The position numbers and the translations under genes are program-made. From Corticium candelabrum (taxonomy: Eukaryota > Porifera > Homoscleromorpha > Homosclerophorida > Plakinidae), in assembly GCF_963422355.1 (NCBI RefSeq), contig NC_085087.1:1641521-1705520 (forward strand): 64,000 nucleotides of DNA, in the 5' to 3' direction. The notes beneath the pieces were generated by a model. It did not search any database. It was given only the letters and a program-made list of their open reading frames with translations, and was not told the DNA's origin. This document shows positions 1 through 12,700 of the stretch, piece after piece. Position 1 is the first letter of the stretch. Every line of letters begins with the position of its first letter.

Positions 1-304
1 CAAAATGTGCAGATGAGGCAGGTACAGCTCTTGCAGACCGAGACCAAATCTCACTACAAGATTGGCCAACGGGTGGATTTGTTAAATCCTTAGCAAGAAC
101 ATCAGTATGTGCAGTTTCACTTCCTGTTGCTAGTAATCCTCCCATCTGAGTTTCTCGTATAGAGAAAGCAACAGAAGACCCAGCAGAATAAGTACGGATT
201 ACACGTCTGGCAAGAAGAGGTGGAGCACCATTGCTAGTTTCTCTATCATATCTTTTAGGTCCAGGAATGCTCCTGTTTGGCAATAGCTGTTGCTGTGGGA
301 TATC
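1..304 (-). CDS. CBL: CBL exon 5 (tail, runs off the window)
   Basis: The minus strand from 304 to the window edge is a continuous open frame of 101 codons preceded by an acceptor (TTTGCTACAG|GATATCCC). It joins exon 4 in phase 0. The product begins [17 protein letters not shown] and includes PPLLARR. No domain is recognisable. Assignment to CBL rests on strand, phase and position. Confidence 0.6.
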
Positions 305-2741
305 CTGTAGCAAACAACAATAACTTAGTAATAAAGTATTGTCAAATACAGTGTGTCCAGTAAATGTTATGAATATTTACAATAGAACAGTAACAAAATA
401 CTGCATCAATGACAATTGAAGATGCATACTATGATGCCTGTCAAGCATTACAAAATGAGACTGTTACACCAAAGGCCAACAATCTGTTGTCTAGATTGAC
501 TGAAAGACAGACAGACAGGTGAATCTGTATAGTTCGACTCGTAGTTACATATTGTATGTTGCTAGATTCATGTTTCAAATATATGTAAAGACAGACAGAC
601 GGACAGAGAGACAGAGAGACAGACAGACAAACAGAGAGACAGACAGACATGTATTGACAGACAGACAGACAAACAATACTTTACTCTCATATAGACTCCA
701 ATTGTACATACAGTACCAGCAAAAGTTTCCCACCTATCTAAATTGCAATATATTCTATTTTTCAACACAGACTTAGTTTCTATCAGCTCTAAAGAAGGCA
801 GGCAAGTTAGGCATGTTATTCACATTTAGGCAGCTGCTAAACGGTTTTCTAACTATTTACATTAGTACTTCGTCACCCCAACCTTGTTTTTAATTACGGC
901 GTTTACGTGTGCCGGCATGCTATCATCTAGTTTCTCTGTCACTTGTCTTTTCCATGCTGTGCCAGACATTTAAAATAAATGTCTTCAGCTCTTTCAGTTT
1001 GTTGGAGACGAATCTTAGAGTCGCTCCTTCATGATATCCCATAATTTTCAATTGGGTTTAGGTCAGGTGACTGAGCTGGCCAGTTCATGATGTTATTTTG
1101 TTCTCAAGAAGATATTGCTTCGTTTTTTATGTGTGGCAAGAAGCATTGCCTTGCTGAAAAATAAATGATTGCCAGCAAGAACTCGACCGTTCTGTTTCAC
1201 ATACTGCTCAATGATGCTAATATAGCCATCAGACTTTAGGGAGCCATCTATGAAATGCATGCTTCCCACCCCAGATCTTGCCATTTTCCCACCGCCATAA
1301 CCTTTCCTCCTCTGTGTTGTACCTTTGGGGCCAAGCACGAACTGTTAAAGTGCTCCTGCAATCGTCAACGAAGGAGAACTCGCAGAGATCCTTGCCAAAG
1401 CTTGAACGTTGATTCATCCAACAATAGGATGCGTTGCCAGTCAGACCTTGACTATTCTTATGCTCTCTAGCCCACGCCAATCACTTCAGCTTTTGCAAGC
1501 TAGTAAGAAGAGGCTTTTTTACTGCTACGTGCTGCAAAGATTGCTTTCAATTAATCGATCGCAGACTGTTCAAACTGATGCCCACATTAGTCGAATGCTC
1601 CCACACCTGCTTCAACCACACAGCAGCAGTAAACCGATCATTTCTCACTGCTAGATGTTTCAGAATTCAATAATGTCTTCATCGAACCTATCTCTTTCTT
1701 CTTCTTCATGATAGCTTGCAGCGTGGAACGTGCTATTCCTTCTGATTTTGTGACAGAATTGATGCTTCTACATAACTCCACATGTGTAGCAAGCCAGGAT
1801 TGCTCTTTAACAGTAAGGTTTCTAGACTTGGACAAGTCTAATTGAGTCAAAAACTTTGATTAGAAGATTTGAAACTGATTTAGCAAATCATGGAAACTTG
1901 ACGCATCTGGGTGTCTCTATCGCACATGCCATACACAGATCTCAACGTAAACATCCTTAAATGACGGTCAAGTAGAAAAACCAACAACTGCATTTTAGTA
2001 GTTGCCACTGCCTGTAAGTATAGTGAAATCTAAAAGCAGCTACTTAGAACACACTCTGTTAGTGCCAATGCTGAAACCTGAATAACTATGCTAACCTAGA
2101 GCCGCACAGCGATAATTTACGTAGACGTACAGACAACTGCAGAATATTCAGGAATAACTTCAACTTGCAATCTATTACAAGGTCTTGCGCAACGTAAGAA
2201 AAGGGGGTAGTTGAAATTTTTTTGCTGGTACTGTATGCTAGGAATTTGTAAAAGCAAATCAGTACTTGCAAACAACAAAGTCATAGATTTTAATGGACTT
2301 GGCCTTGAATGTCAATTTAAATCACCATGATTAGTTATGAAAGTTTTCTGATAACAACTTTGACATTGCATCTTTGCAGAATTGCAGAAAATCTTTTTCT
2401 CAGACAGACAGACAGGTAGACAGACAGGTAGACAGACAGACAGACAGGTAGACAGACAGACAGACAGGTAGACAGACAGACAGACTACACATACCTAAAT
2501 GATCTCAAGATGACTTCAGGAGACCAAACGGGGCACAGTTTAAAGATTATTGGAGGAAAAGATTTGCTATTCAATTGCAAAGAAGAAACGATAGTGTTCT
2601 GTTGAGAAAGTTTCATCTAGTATGCAGAAAGACATAGGTGGCTGTTTTGACTCATATCTAGAAGACAGGGGATCGTATGATCCCTTTAGTTTAGTTTATA
2701 ATTGTTAGTTGTTATAGTTGTTGTTCAAAGACCTTGACTAT

Positions 2742-2773
<32 letters not shown>

Positions 2774-2879
2774 CAGACAGACAGACACAGTTGTATTAGT
2801 ATTGCTGTAGACTTTTCTTAGCAGTTTCTCGTTTAGTCTCTCATGGTGTAGATGCTTGATATAAATAGAAATATATATT

Positions 2880-2911
<32 letters not shown>

Positions 2912-5900
2912 GGCAGACAGATTGTTTTATTCTCTCCCAAACTGTAAATGTAACAATTGCAAAAATGAAAGCATCCTAGGCATTCACAAAAACTACTGAA
3001 ACGTCTGAAGTCATAGCTATTATCCTAATGAACATGCTGAATATCTACATTAAAGAAAAAACATCTATCTTACCTACATGCAATCTACTTATCTTCTTTA
3101 ATATAACTCTAGCATTACATCTCTGGATAATTACATAAATCTGCCTACGCCATCTCATCCTGAAGTCAGCTTCAGTACTTCTGTCCTCCGAATATTCTGA
3201 TTTCTTCGAGAGTGAGTTCAGAAAGTTATCAGCCTCCTGACCCCAGAACTCAATGTTCAAAGACCAGGGAAACTAAGCTACTTGTTGTGCCATCCTGAAC
3301 TGACAGAGCTTTGTATTCGCTTTTCTTTCTCATTTTACATCTCTCAGCTGCACAGCCTGCCTCTTCAGACATCCTTTTTAGAATGTCCTTGCACCAAGGG
3401 TGAGCCATGCTTACGTCACAACTCTGTGCTTGATTCATCATACATCAAAATATAGGGGCGATTCTCAGATTATGTATATTGTTCTCTTGGCTCCTTGCGA
3501 TGATGCAGTTGAGGCTTGTTCAAACAACTACACCATCCTGACACTATAGAATCATGTTGCCAGACTGGTCCTCCACCAAACTTGCAGGTGACGAGATGAT
3601 ACCTAGTTTCATCCAGTTCCACTTCACATTTACACTTGTTACGCATAACTTAAAAGGCATTTGTAGACCAAGCCTCAAAAAGGACGCTAAGACCTCTAAC
3701 CAAGCCCCAGAACCCCTACCTTGAGCAGAACGTAATCTTGCAGCATCCCTTATGTGAGGTGCAAAAGACAGACAATGAGCTGCACTCAAGAGGCCAATTT
3801 CTGAGCATAAATTGTGCTGAAGCTTACTCTTTGTAGCTGAAAGGGTTGACAATGATTGAGGCCTCGGTTCCTCATCTTCTAATCTAACTGGAGGCAAGGA
3901 CTTGACAGCTGAATGAAAGTCGAAGCCAAGTGAAGAGGATGTGGAATTGTTTTCCACCAGATCTTGAATACGTTGTGAAAGTGAGGAAAAGTGATTAGGC
4001 ATTTCTCTGACAGATTGAGCCCATGAAGAGACGAATCCCGAGCATTTACTTTTGTTAACTTCAGATAAGGCAAACCCACCCAATTTGATGTTTAATGAGG
4101 CTTGAATTCCTGGTAAAATCATCAACAGAGTCTAAGCCCGACATCTGGACTAAGGTAGACCGGGTCATGGCATCATGTAGTTTTGCAGCATATTCAAAAG
4201 AATAAGGAGATACACATCTAGCTAAGTAGTTCATCCGAGTAACGTGGCAAAATCTTAGCAAGAGAGTTGCACTCTGAGGGCACCTCAACTTTACGAGCTC
4301 TGAGCAAAGAGCACGCATGACCTGAATTAGTGATCTTGGAGCATCTAGTTTGCACAAACTGGTGGTAGCCAATGAAATCCCAAGAATCTCTGTGCCATGT
4401 GAGACCACAGGAATAGAACCAAAGGACTGCACAAAATCTGACGCATTGAACAACTCACACTTTTTCTCGTTGACTATTAAACCGACATTTTTGAGTGATG
4501 ACTGAAGGTCAGATTTGAACGGTTGCAACTCACCAACTACAAAGAGATCATCTAGGTAAACAGGGACGGTCAGGTTGTTATGATTTTCCTGTAGAGACTC
4601 CAAAATAGGTTGAGAAGCAGCAGAAAAGAGGAAAGGGCCGAGGAGATCTCCCTGTGTTCTCCTACCTCTGACTTAACAATGACGACACCACTGCCCTTGC
4701 CATAGATGAGAGAGCTAGCTAGAATTACTGTACATCTGGCACGTGTGATGATAAAGCTCAGGAAACTTTCTGCTACCTTGCCGAGGAGATGGTGCCTGGA
4801 GATGCAATTGAAAGCATTGGATATATCTGTCTTCAACAAAGGTAGATCCGAATTTCCATCTAATAACAAGGTGACATGATGTGCTAACAGCTCCCCTCCA
4901 CAAGGAGTAGCTACTCCATGTTGAATTGGCTCAAAATAGGTGGAAAATGACGATCAAAGCTGGAAACAAATGGCTTTGGCAGTCAATCTCCATAAACTTT
5001 CCTCAATAGCAATAGGTCTTACGTCACCATTCGATTTGGGCAATGCAATTAGGCGAGAGCATGACAACACAACAGGGGTACTGCAGAGGGTGGTACCTTG
5101 CCTTCAGCTATAAGTGAACAAAGCGAAAACAGAAGGTTGCTGGTTGAGGCATTGTCTTAAAGTACACTAAGATGTTCAAACTGCCACCCAGAAGGACTGG
5201 CTCCTGATCCTAGTGGACTCTTCCTCAAGCCTATACTATAATACGCCAACCCATGCTTCCGTCTGTTTGGATGGATGGATGGATGTCTGTAACTCGCCGA
5301 TCGACATGACGTCGGTCTCCGATTGTCGTGAAACACGGCGGAAGGGTCGAGATCGGCCGTCGGAGACAAACGGTCGAGTCAAATTTTGCCCCGACTACCT
5401 CCGACGACCAGAAACGAGACTTTGGCAGCCTGAAATGAGATGAACCAAAGTTTGTTTGTTCAATTAACCGAGTATGCGGATGTGACGTGCGCTCGCCAGC
5501 CACTGTACGCCATCCTCTAATTCCCAGAGTGCAAGATGCGCCCACTGCAGTCAGAGTGGCCGGCTCACAGGGCCGCTTTTGTGTGCGTGCGTCCGTCCGT
5601 CTGTGTGTCACGGAAGGTGCGTCTTCTTCGCAGAAGTGCAACGATATATTGGGGTAGTACTAGTAATTCAAGAATACAGAAATACAGACTTCTTCAGTTG
5701 GATAGAAGAAGCTTCGTCAACACCAGAAAGATTCAAACTCGTCTTCCAAGCAGGATGATTAGCCCTCGAGTGTTGGATTGATTCCTATAAAAGAGGGACC
5801 AAGCCATGACTTGCCGTTCTTGAAAGCTCACTATAATTCACAAGGTGAAAGGCGGATTTTCTCTTCTAATCTTCACCTTTCTCGTCAGACTGTTGTGAAT

Positions 5901-6721
5901 AATTATGATCACACAACTCTATCAGCTCCTGCCAGTGAAAAACCAAATATCAATGATAAATGGCTTTGATGTCCTTAATTTCTGATTTCCTTAATTCCTG
6001 ATCTCCCTACTCTAGGGTGAGGTCTCATGATCATTCTAGGGAGAAGCATCAGTAACTTCCAACCTCCATCGCAACCCGGATCCTTGCTAATTCTTGACAA
6101 AGGAACAGAACAGCACTCCTGGAATCAAGTTCTGAGACAATCTGGCACATGTTGAACAGTCCTCAGTGGCAAATAATGTAGAATCTCATCAACAGACAGT
6201 GAATTGATCATCTCCCATGCCCACGTTCAATATCCAGAGACGGAATTCTGTCATCGTCAGCTTCCTGCTCTAAGAATTATGGGCGTGGACAATCGATTTC
6301 GTTTGAGGACAGAAGCAGATGAGTACACATAGTGGAGTGTTGACGCAGATGAATGAACCACAACAAGCATTTCGGATATTGTACCAACCTGTTCTCCCTC
6401 ACGAAATCAGCTGAACAATCACGGGACAATGAGACAGCCAAAGATGTGCAACTACTTGAACCAGAGGACCATCAAAACAGCAACCAGATATGGGACAGAA
6501 GATGTTTGCCATTAAGTAGAATATTGAGACCAAACCAACAGAGACAACTGCCGACCTCAAACGTGGAGTACCCAAAAGGGGCCCCTGACAGATGACAACG
6601 ACGGCGTGAAGGTTAGTGGCCGAAGCCAAAAATGATATTACAGGAAAGGATGTCCTCCTCACTATGCCTGAAGATAAACTAGTAACCGCCAAGCTATATA
6701 CGGGGACAGATAGACAGAAAC

Positions 6722-6756
<35 letters not shown>

Positions 6757-9700
6757 CACGATCTTTGCCACTATCATTACTCTAAATAGCACAGAAAGCT
6801 GGTTCTGTCTGGGCAACTTCCAACATGCTTATTAGCTGCTGACTGCTTTCAATAATCTAAATATCCTATAAACTACAGTACACATACACACTGTTTAGAC
6901 AGATACTAGTAGTCTCAGGCCCTGGTTCATTTGGTAAGAACTTGAGTACACTATACAGACCCAAAACTTGCATACATGTATATAAACATATATTGTATGA
7001 AAACTACTTACTACATACGAAAAACAATGAACTAAGCATACACAGTACAAAGTACTGTACACTGCATGGTCACCAGGTGTTATCATGAGAAGTATATTCA
7101 CGTTAATTTCCCAGCTAAAAGGCAACCCATTCAACTTCAGAACTGGATTGTTTTCAGCGAGAGCAGAAGTGAGTGCATAGCAAATACCCACATACAGTAA
7201 AACGTCAAAAATGTGGAAAGGTGTGTATCTTGTAGTAAAAATGTTAAGTTGTTATCAGTGTGTCTGTATTAACTGGAGAGCGACTATGTACACACAAGTA
7301 GATCAAAATAATGCCCTGCCAATGTACTCACAACTTAATTAACTTATTATGTCTTTACATGTATTAATTACGTGGCAATCACTTCTGCTACATGTACATA
7401 CAACAAAAGACCAGAACAAGATTACGACTTCTACACAAAGTAGCATCTTTTAGAAGAACCTAAGATGTGGTGGCTCTAGCTGCCAAGGTAACCCTATTGG
7501 TACTGTACCACAACGTCTCATCCACTTTCCAAAAACAATGTGCAAAATTAAAGCCAACGTTTACAGCAACTTACCTCCAAATCACTCATATCTCTGTTGC
7601 TGCCTTCTGATACAGTGATACTTGCTGCAACAGCTGAAGAGTGTATACATTTACCAGAAAACGAATGGTCACCCTTTGAGAACAGTTTAGTTCCAGGATA
7701 AGGCAATGGCAACGAAGGAGGATTAACATCATTTTTCTTCTTCACAACATCCGATTGAAATGGCTCAACTACAACCGGTGATGAGTCTCTAATCTGTTCC
7801 CGGCAAAATGGACAGCCGGTACCGCCTGATTCCTGCCAGGTGACAAGGCATACTGAACAAAGCAGATGACCACATGGTTCCAATCGAACATCTTTGTCAT
7901 TTTCAGCACAAATTTTGCACATTTGAAAAGTCATTCCTATGTCAACGTAAATGTCATATTGCTCTTGTGTCACTTTGAAGTGATCTCCTGGTTTGACACC
8001 GACATCTTGTGATAGATCAGGGTTATGATCTTCTCCATTAGGAAACAGGTAGCTAAACAAAAATGATGCAGTTGAAACTTGGAAAGAAGTAACTGCCAAT
8101 GCCATTGCAAACACCAGACAGACAGACAGACAACCAGATAAAACAAAACAAGCATACTGGAACTGGTGGCATAAAGACTGCCATAACTACTGATGACTCG
8201 TCTAATCGAATGCCAGTTCTGCTTTTGAAACTGGGAAATCAATGCACCAAAACATGTGTGTTTGTGTCAACATTGCTATCACCAATGCTGTCGCGTTAGT
8301 ATGTAGGGTTGAGTTCGTGTTCAGTTCTTCTGTAAGAGCGGGTATCAGTATCAACCGTTTATGCTACGTAGCTTATTTCTATACCAAACCTATGCGCTTG
8401 CAACGAAGCAGGTCCACGACTACTCAAATTTGTCATTGCACTGCAAGGGCCCCTTTCGAGGGACTGAGCTCCTTGCAAACTTTCTCAATAACGCAAACGC
8501 TCCACCTTCCAGTTCATTCAAACACATGCCCACACAGGTCCCGTGTAGACTGTACGTGTCATCGCCCTCTGCAACGCTTCCAGCAATCAAAGATTTCTTG
8601 CCGAGTCTAGCGTGCTAGCGTTTCTATCTAAATTCTGATTGCATTTGCACCGAAGCCAACTTACACATTTCCTGTGCCAAGCGCTACACGGGAAGTGTGT
8701 CGATTTCTACTGTCAATGTCTACCTCGCCAATGCTGGTACTGTTTGCATACCAGCAAATGGCGGCGTTTGTTACCTCGCAATGAAAGAATGCATCTACTG
8801 TGCATGTTTACGTGTTGCAAGTCACAATGGACCATCATGTACATTACCAATATGGTAGCTCCTGCTATAACTATTAAGTATATTGATCTGAAGTCACCTA
8901 TCCCGTGCTTTCAATACATTTTTGTACTTTCTTAGAAATCTAGAAGTTCAAACAGAATGCAAACAAGTACAAAAACAGCTTGAAAAAATGAGAAAGGTGT
9001 AGGGTTGCCGTATAAAAATAGAAACAAGACCATGTAGGGTGTGCTGTGACATCTTACATGAATTCACTCCTACAGACTGAGCAATATTGAGATATACATC
9101 ATCCCTACAATGCACTATTTTCAAGGTATAAAACACAGCGTTAAGAAAATAGTGCACTGTAGGGATGATGTATATATACATTGCTCAGTCTGTACGAGTG
9201 AATTCATGAAAGATGTCAGAGCACACCCTACATTGTCTTGTTTCTATTCTTTTTCGTATGGTAACCCTACATCTTTCTCATTTTTAAAATGTCTTATACT
9301 TTATAATATAACCAGCATTGCTGCTGTTGTGGGCTCCGCGATGCTTACTTGAGTTAGATGACACAGTGTGTAAATTAAGGTTTTAGACATTGCCAGACAT
9401 AGTGTCCATCTATGCTACTTTCTTGATGTGACAATTGCAGCAACAGCCGGACATGCTCTTAAAATACTTTGAAACACATGCTTGGACAAACACACACACA
9501 CAGAGTGGAATATAAGGGTCGATCATCACCTGCTGTTCATGACCAACTGCAATTTTGCTTTGATCGGACATACCTAGATGATTGGTCAAGGTGTAATAGT
9601 TATTGTGTGAATGGTAAGAAATCAATGAGCGACCCAAAGTCTAGACAACTGACGGAAGCAGCAGACAAAAAAATATAAACTGTTGCAGTATTATAGAATT

Positions 9701-12700
9701 GTCATTTATGCACTCAAGCATCTGGGGATCATTAATTAACTCTATAACTGTAGATTTTGATAATAAATAAATACAGTTAGTGCATATGATGCAACAAATA
9801 AATGTTGATGTCAATAATTACAAGAAAAGATTGTGAAATCAAATAAGAACATAAATGCCTAAAATTTAAATGGGAGGTCAACCTCTTTTGCTACAGCACG
9901 ATGTCCAAACAAAAAGTTTGTTTTACATTCCACTCTGCACACTCATTCCAAACCTTCTAATTCCATCCTGACAATAACAGGAAACATAATCCTATCCTGG
10001 GAACATGAGAATATACCCTCATTGCATGCTAACAGAACATATAAATTCTTTTATTAAAACAGACTTGAAAGGCATGAATTGTGCAAGCTCAAGACACAAA
10101 GTTTGCTGTCTGGGTTCATCATCCAAGACTCAAAGAATCAGGTGTACACAGATGCACTGTGACATAAAATAATTAGGCTAAGTCCACTCGATTCGTTGTT
10201 TCATGGGCCCAACCAACCTAGAATCTTAATTCCAAAAAATTACATCATTAGGGGATGTAGTTTAAATGACACATGCGTATTTCTCAAGGTGAGCCATGAC
10301 CTGGTGAGTCATGACCTGGTCATGGCTTCTTCTGCATTTGCTTCAGCCTTGGCCAAGTGTCACCATCAAACAGGGTGGGAAGATTTTAGTGTCGCGCAAG
10401 GTAGTCAAGTGTTATTGGGAAGCTTCGTTTGACGACTTGCTGCAGAACGTTTACTCTGCATCTATAGCTGCTACTTAGAATTTACATGAGCAGTTCTACT
10501 TCTTTTTCTTTTACAAGCTGACCAACCAACCCTAAAGCTGCCTACAGTTGGTCCATGAAACAACAAATCAAGTTGACGTGGCCTTAATGTTCCTGTAGAA
10601 CAAGCGTATAAAGCCCAACAAAATAAAGTCCAAGAAGATAACCAACTGGGATGCACTGCATGCTTGCTCTCGTGTGCAACATGAAATTTTATAGCCCACC
10701 AAAGGTCATTCAACACAAAATGGAATTGGTGGGATAATGACCATTGACAGCATCAGACGTGTCAACAGACCCTTCCCCACCATAAGTATGACCAAGGGAA
10801 GAGGCTAACTAAAACATTTTTGGGTGTGACAAAGTGAAAGAAAGCCCTGCTGCACACACGTGTTTCACAATGCAACTTCTCGTTGTTTGTTCATAACACT
10901 TCATCGCAAATAGGTCGATGTCAATACATGTCATGCTGCCAAAGTGCAACCAAAGAATGCCAATCACATCGCTGGACATGGTGTCCAATCCAAAACTGTA
11001 GAGTCGAACAAATGCTCATTTCGGTCAGAAAATTCTGATGTACGATGGTTATTTTGCACTCTGACACAAAAATGAAGTTTGACATCTGAAGATCAAACTG
11101 TTAGAACAAGTCCTAGTTGTTCTGAAACTCACATCTGTGACAAATTGACTGCAAGGTATTCAACAAACATCCTTAGGACCTAGTTCCAGTTCATCAACTG
11201 GTAAATTAATTAAACGACCATTTAGTTTCTACTACGAAATGTAATAAATTCAGTCTATTACTATGTATGCATGCATGCAAGCAGAATAAATTAGTAAATC
11301 AGGCCAATAAGTGTTGCACCAATGAGGGTGTTTGGCCGATATCCCCCTAACCGATATCCAAGCAAAAAAGCCAATACCAGTATCTGATATAATTATTTTT
11401 TATAGATAATCATTGATGTTCACGTTGAACAAGCTTTGCAGAACAAATCTTGTGTCCTCAGCCACCTCTAAATGCTCCCAAATGGGGAACACTGTTTCTT
11501 CACCGACATGGACACAACTCACATGACCCTAATGAACAGACTACTATGCATGCACAACCCATCGCTGCGCAAGATTACCAATTCTGATATAAAACTGATA
11601 TGCATATATTGGCCGATAACTGATTTGATATCAGTGCAACTCTAATAAGACAGCCAACAAACAACTTACAATCCTTCATGAGCTCCTTCAATCAGAGCCT
11701 GGCACAAAGACTTGTTCTGTGCAATTGTTTGAAGAATTTGAGCATCTTGAGTCACATAGCCGATTGCCCACTGACCTAACCTGGTACAACTTAGCCTGAA
11801 AATGTATCTAGACAAAAAACCAATTCACTTTCTATTAGACAATTCTCGATACATTCACTCTCTCTACTTACGTTCCTGGTTTATGTAACCACTTTTGTAG
11901 CATTGCCTTTACCTCATCATATGTTAAGAATGCTTGATATGCTGGATGAGTGACAGCTAAAGCATGCCAGTTGTCCAACAGAGTCTGCCAAGGTTGAAAC
12001 AGGCGTGTAAACACATCAAATTCGAAGACAGACACATAGCCATTGCATGTCAGATCAATAGTTGATTTTAATGCAATCGCTTCCAGAGTTGACTGAATGG
12101 GATGGACTTGGTGAAACATTTGTTTGAGCTCTTTCCAGTGCACAATAGCCCTATTTATAAACAAGTCATAGGCATAGTGTACTAGTGTGATGACATGCAA
12201 CCACATAAAATCAGCCACATACAATCACACAATTTAATTTTCACCACACAGGTCTTTTTTCAGGACATGCCATGCTCACTTAATTAATTAACCAAACAAC
12301 ATGCAAAAACAAAATAAGGGTTCTACACCACATTACATCAAATATACCAGACTTTCAATATTGCCCTGCTCTATACACTGTACACAGACTGCAACATAAG
12401 CAGAAACAATACAAACTGTCTCAACAAATGAAATGTGTGTACAACTAATTGGATCTGAGCAGTCCAAGAAAACCTCAGTGGTGAGATTCTCAACAGGGGA
12501 CAGACCAGTGATAATTAATTCTCAACAGGGGACAGACCAATATACCATCCATATTTTACTGACCTTCTCTTAAGATCAAGCAGCATGCAAAGACACAAGT
12601 CAACCTCTGACCAAATTGTTATACGTTGACTTGTGACGTTCTAGTACTGCAATCTAATAAAAATATCAGCGCGATTACGTAAAAACATTCCCAATCCTCA

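Noticed and set aside
441..776. Ser/Leu/Cys-rich and Arg/Thr/Asp-rich frames
   Set aside because: Derived from (CAGA)n repeats.
5157..5641. Overlapping Arg/Pro/Ser-rich frames on both strands
   Set aside because: They arise from the CpG-rich insert, which has few stop codons; no domain was recognised.
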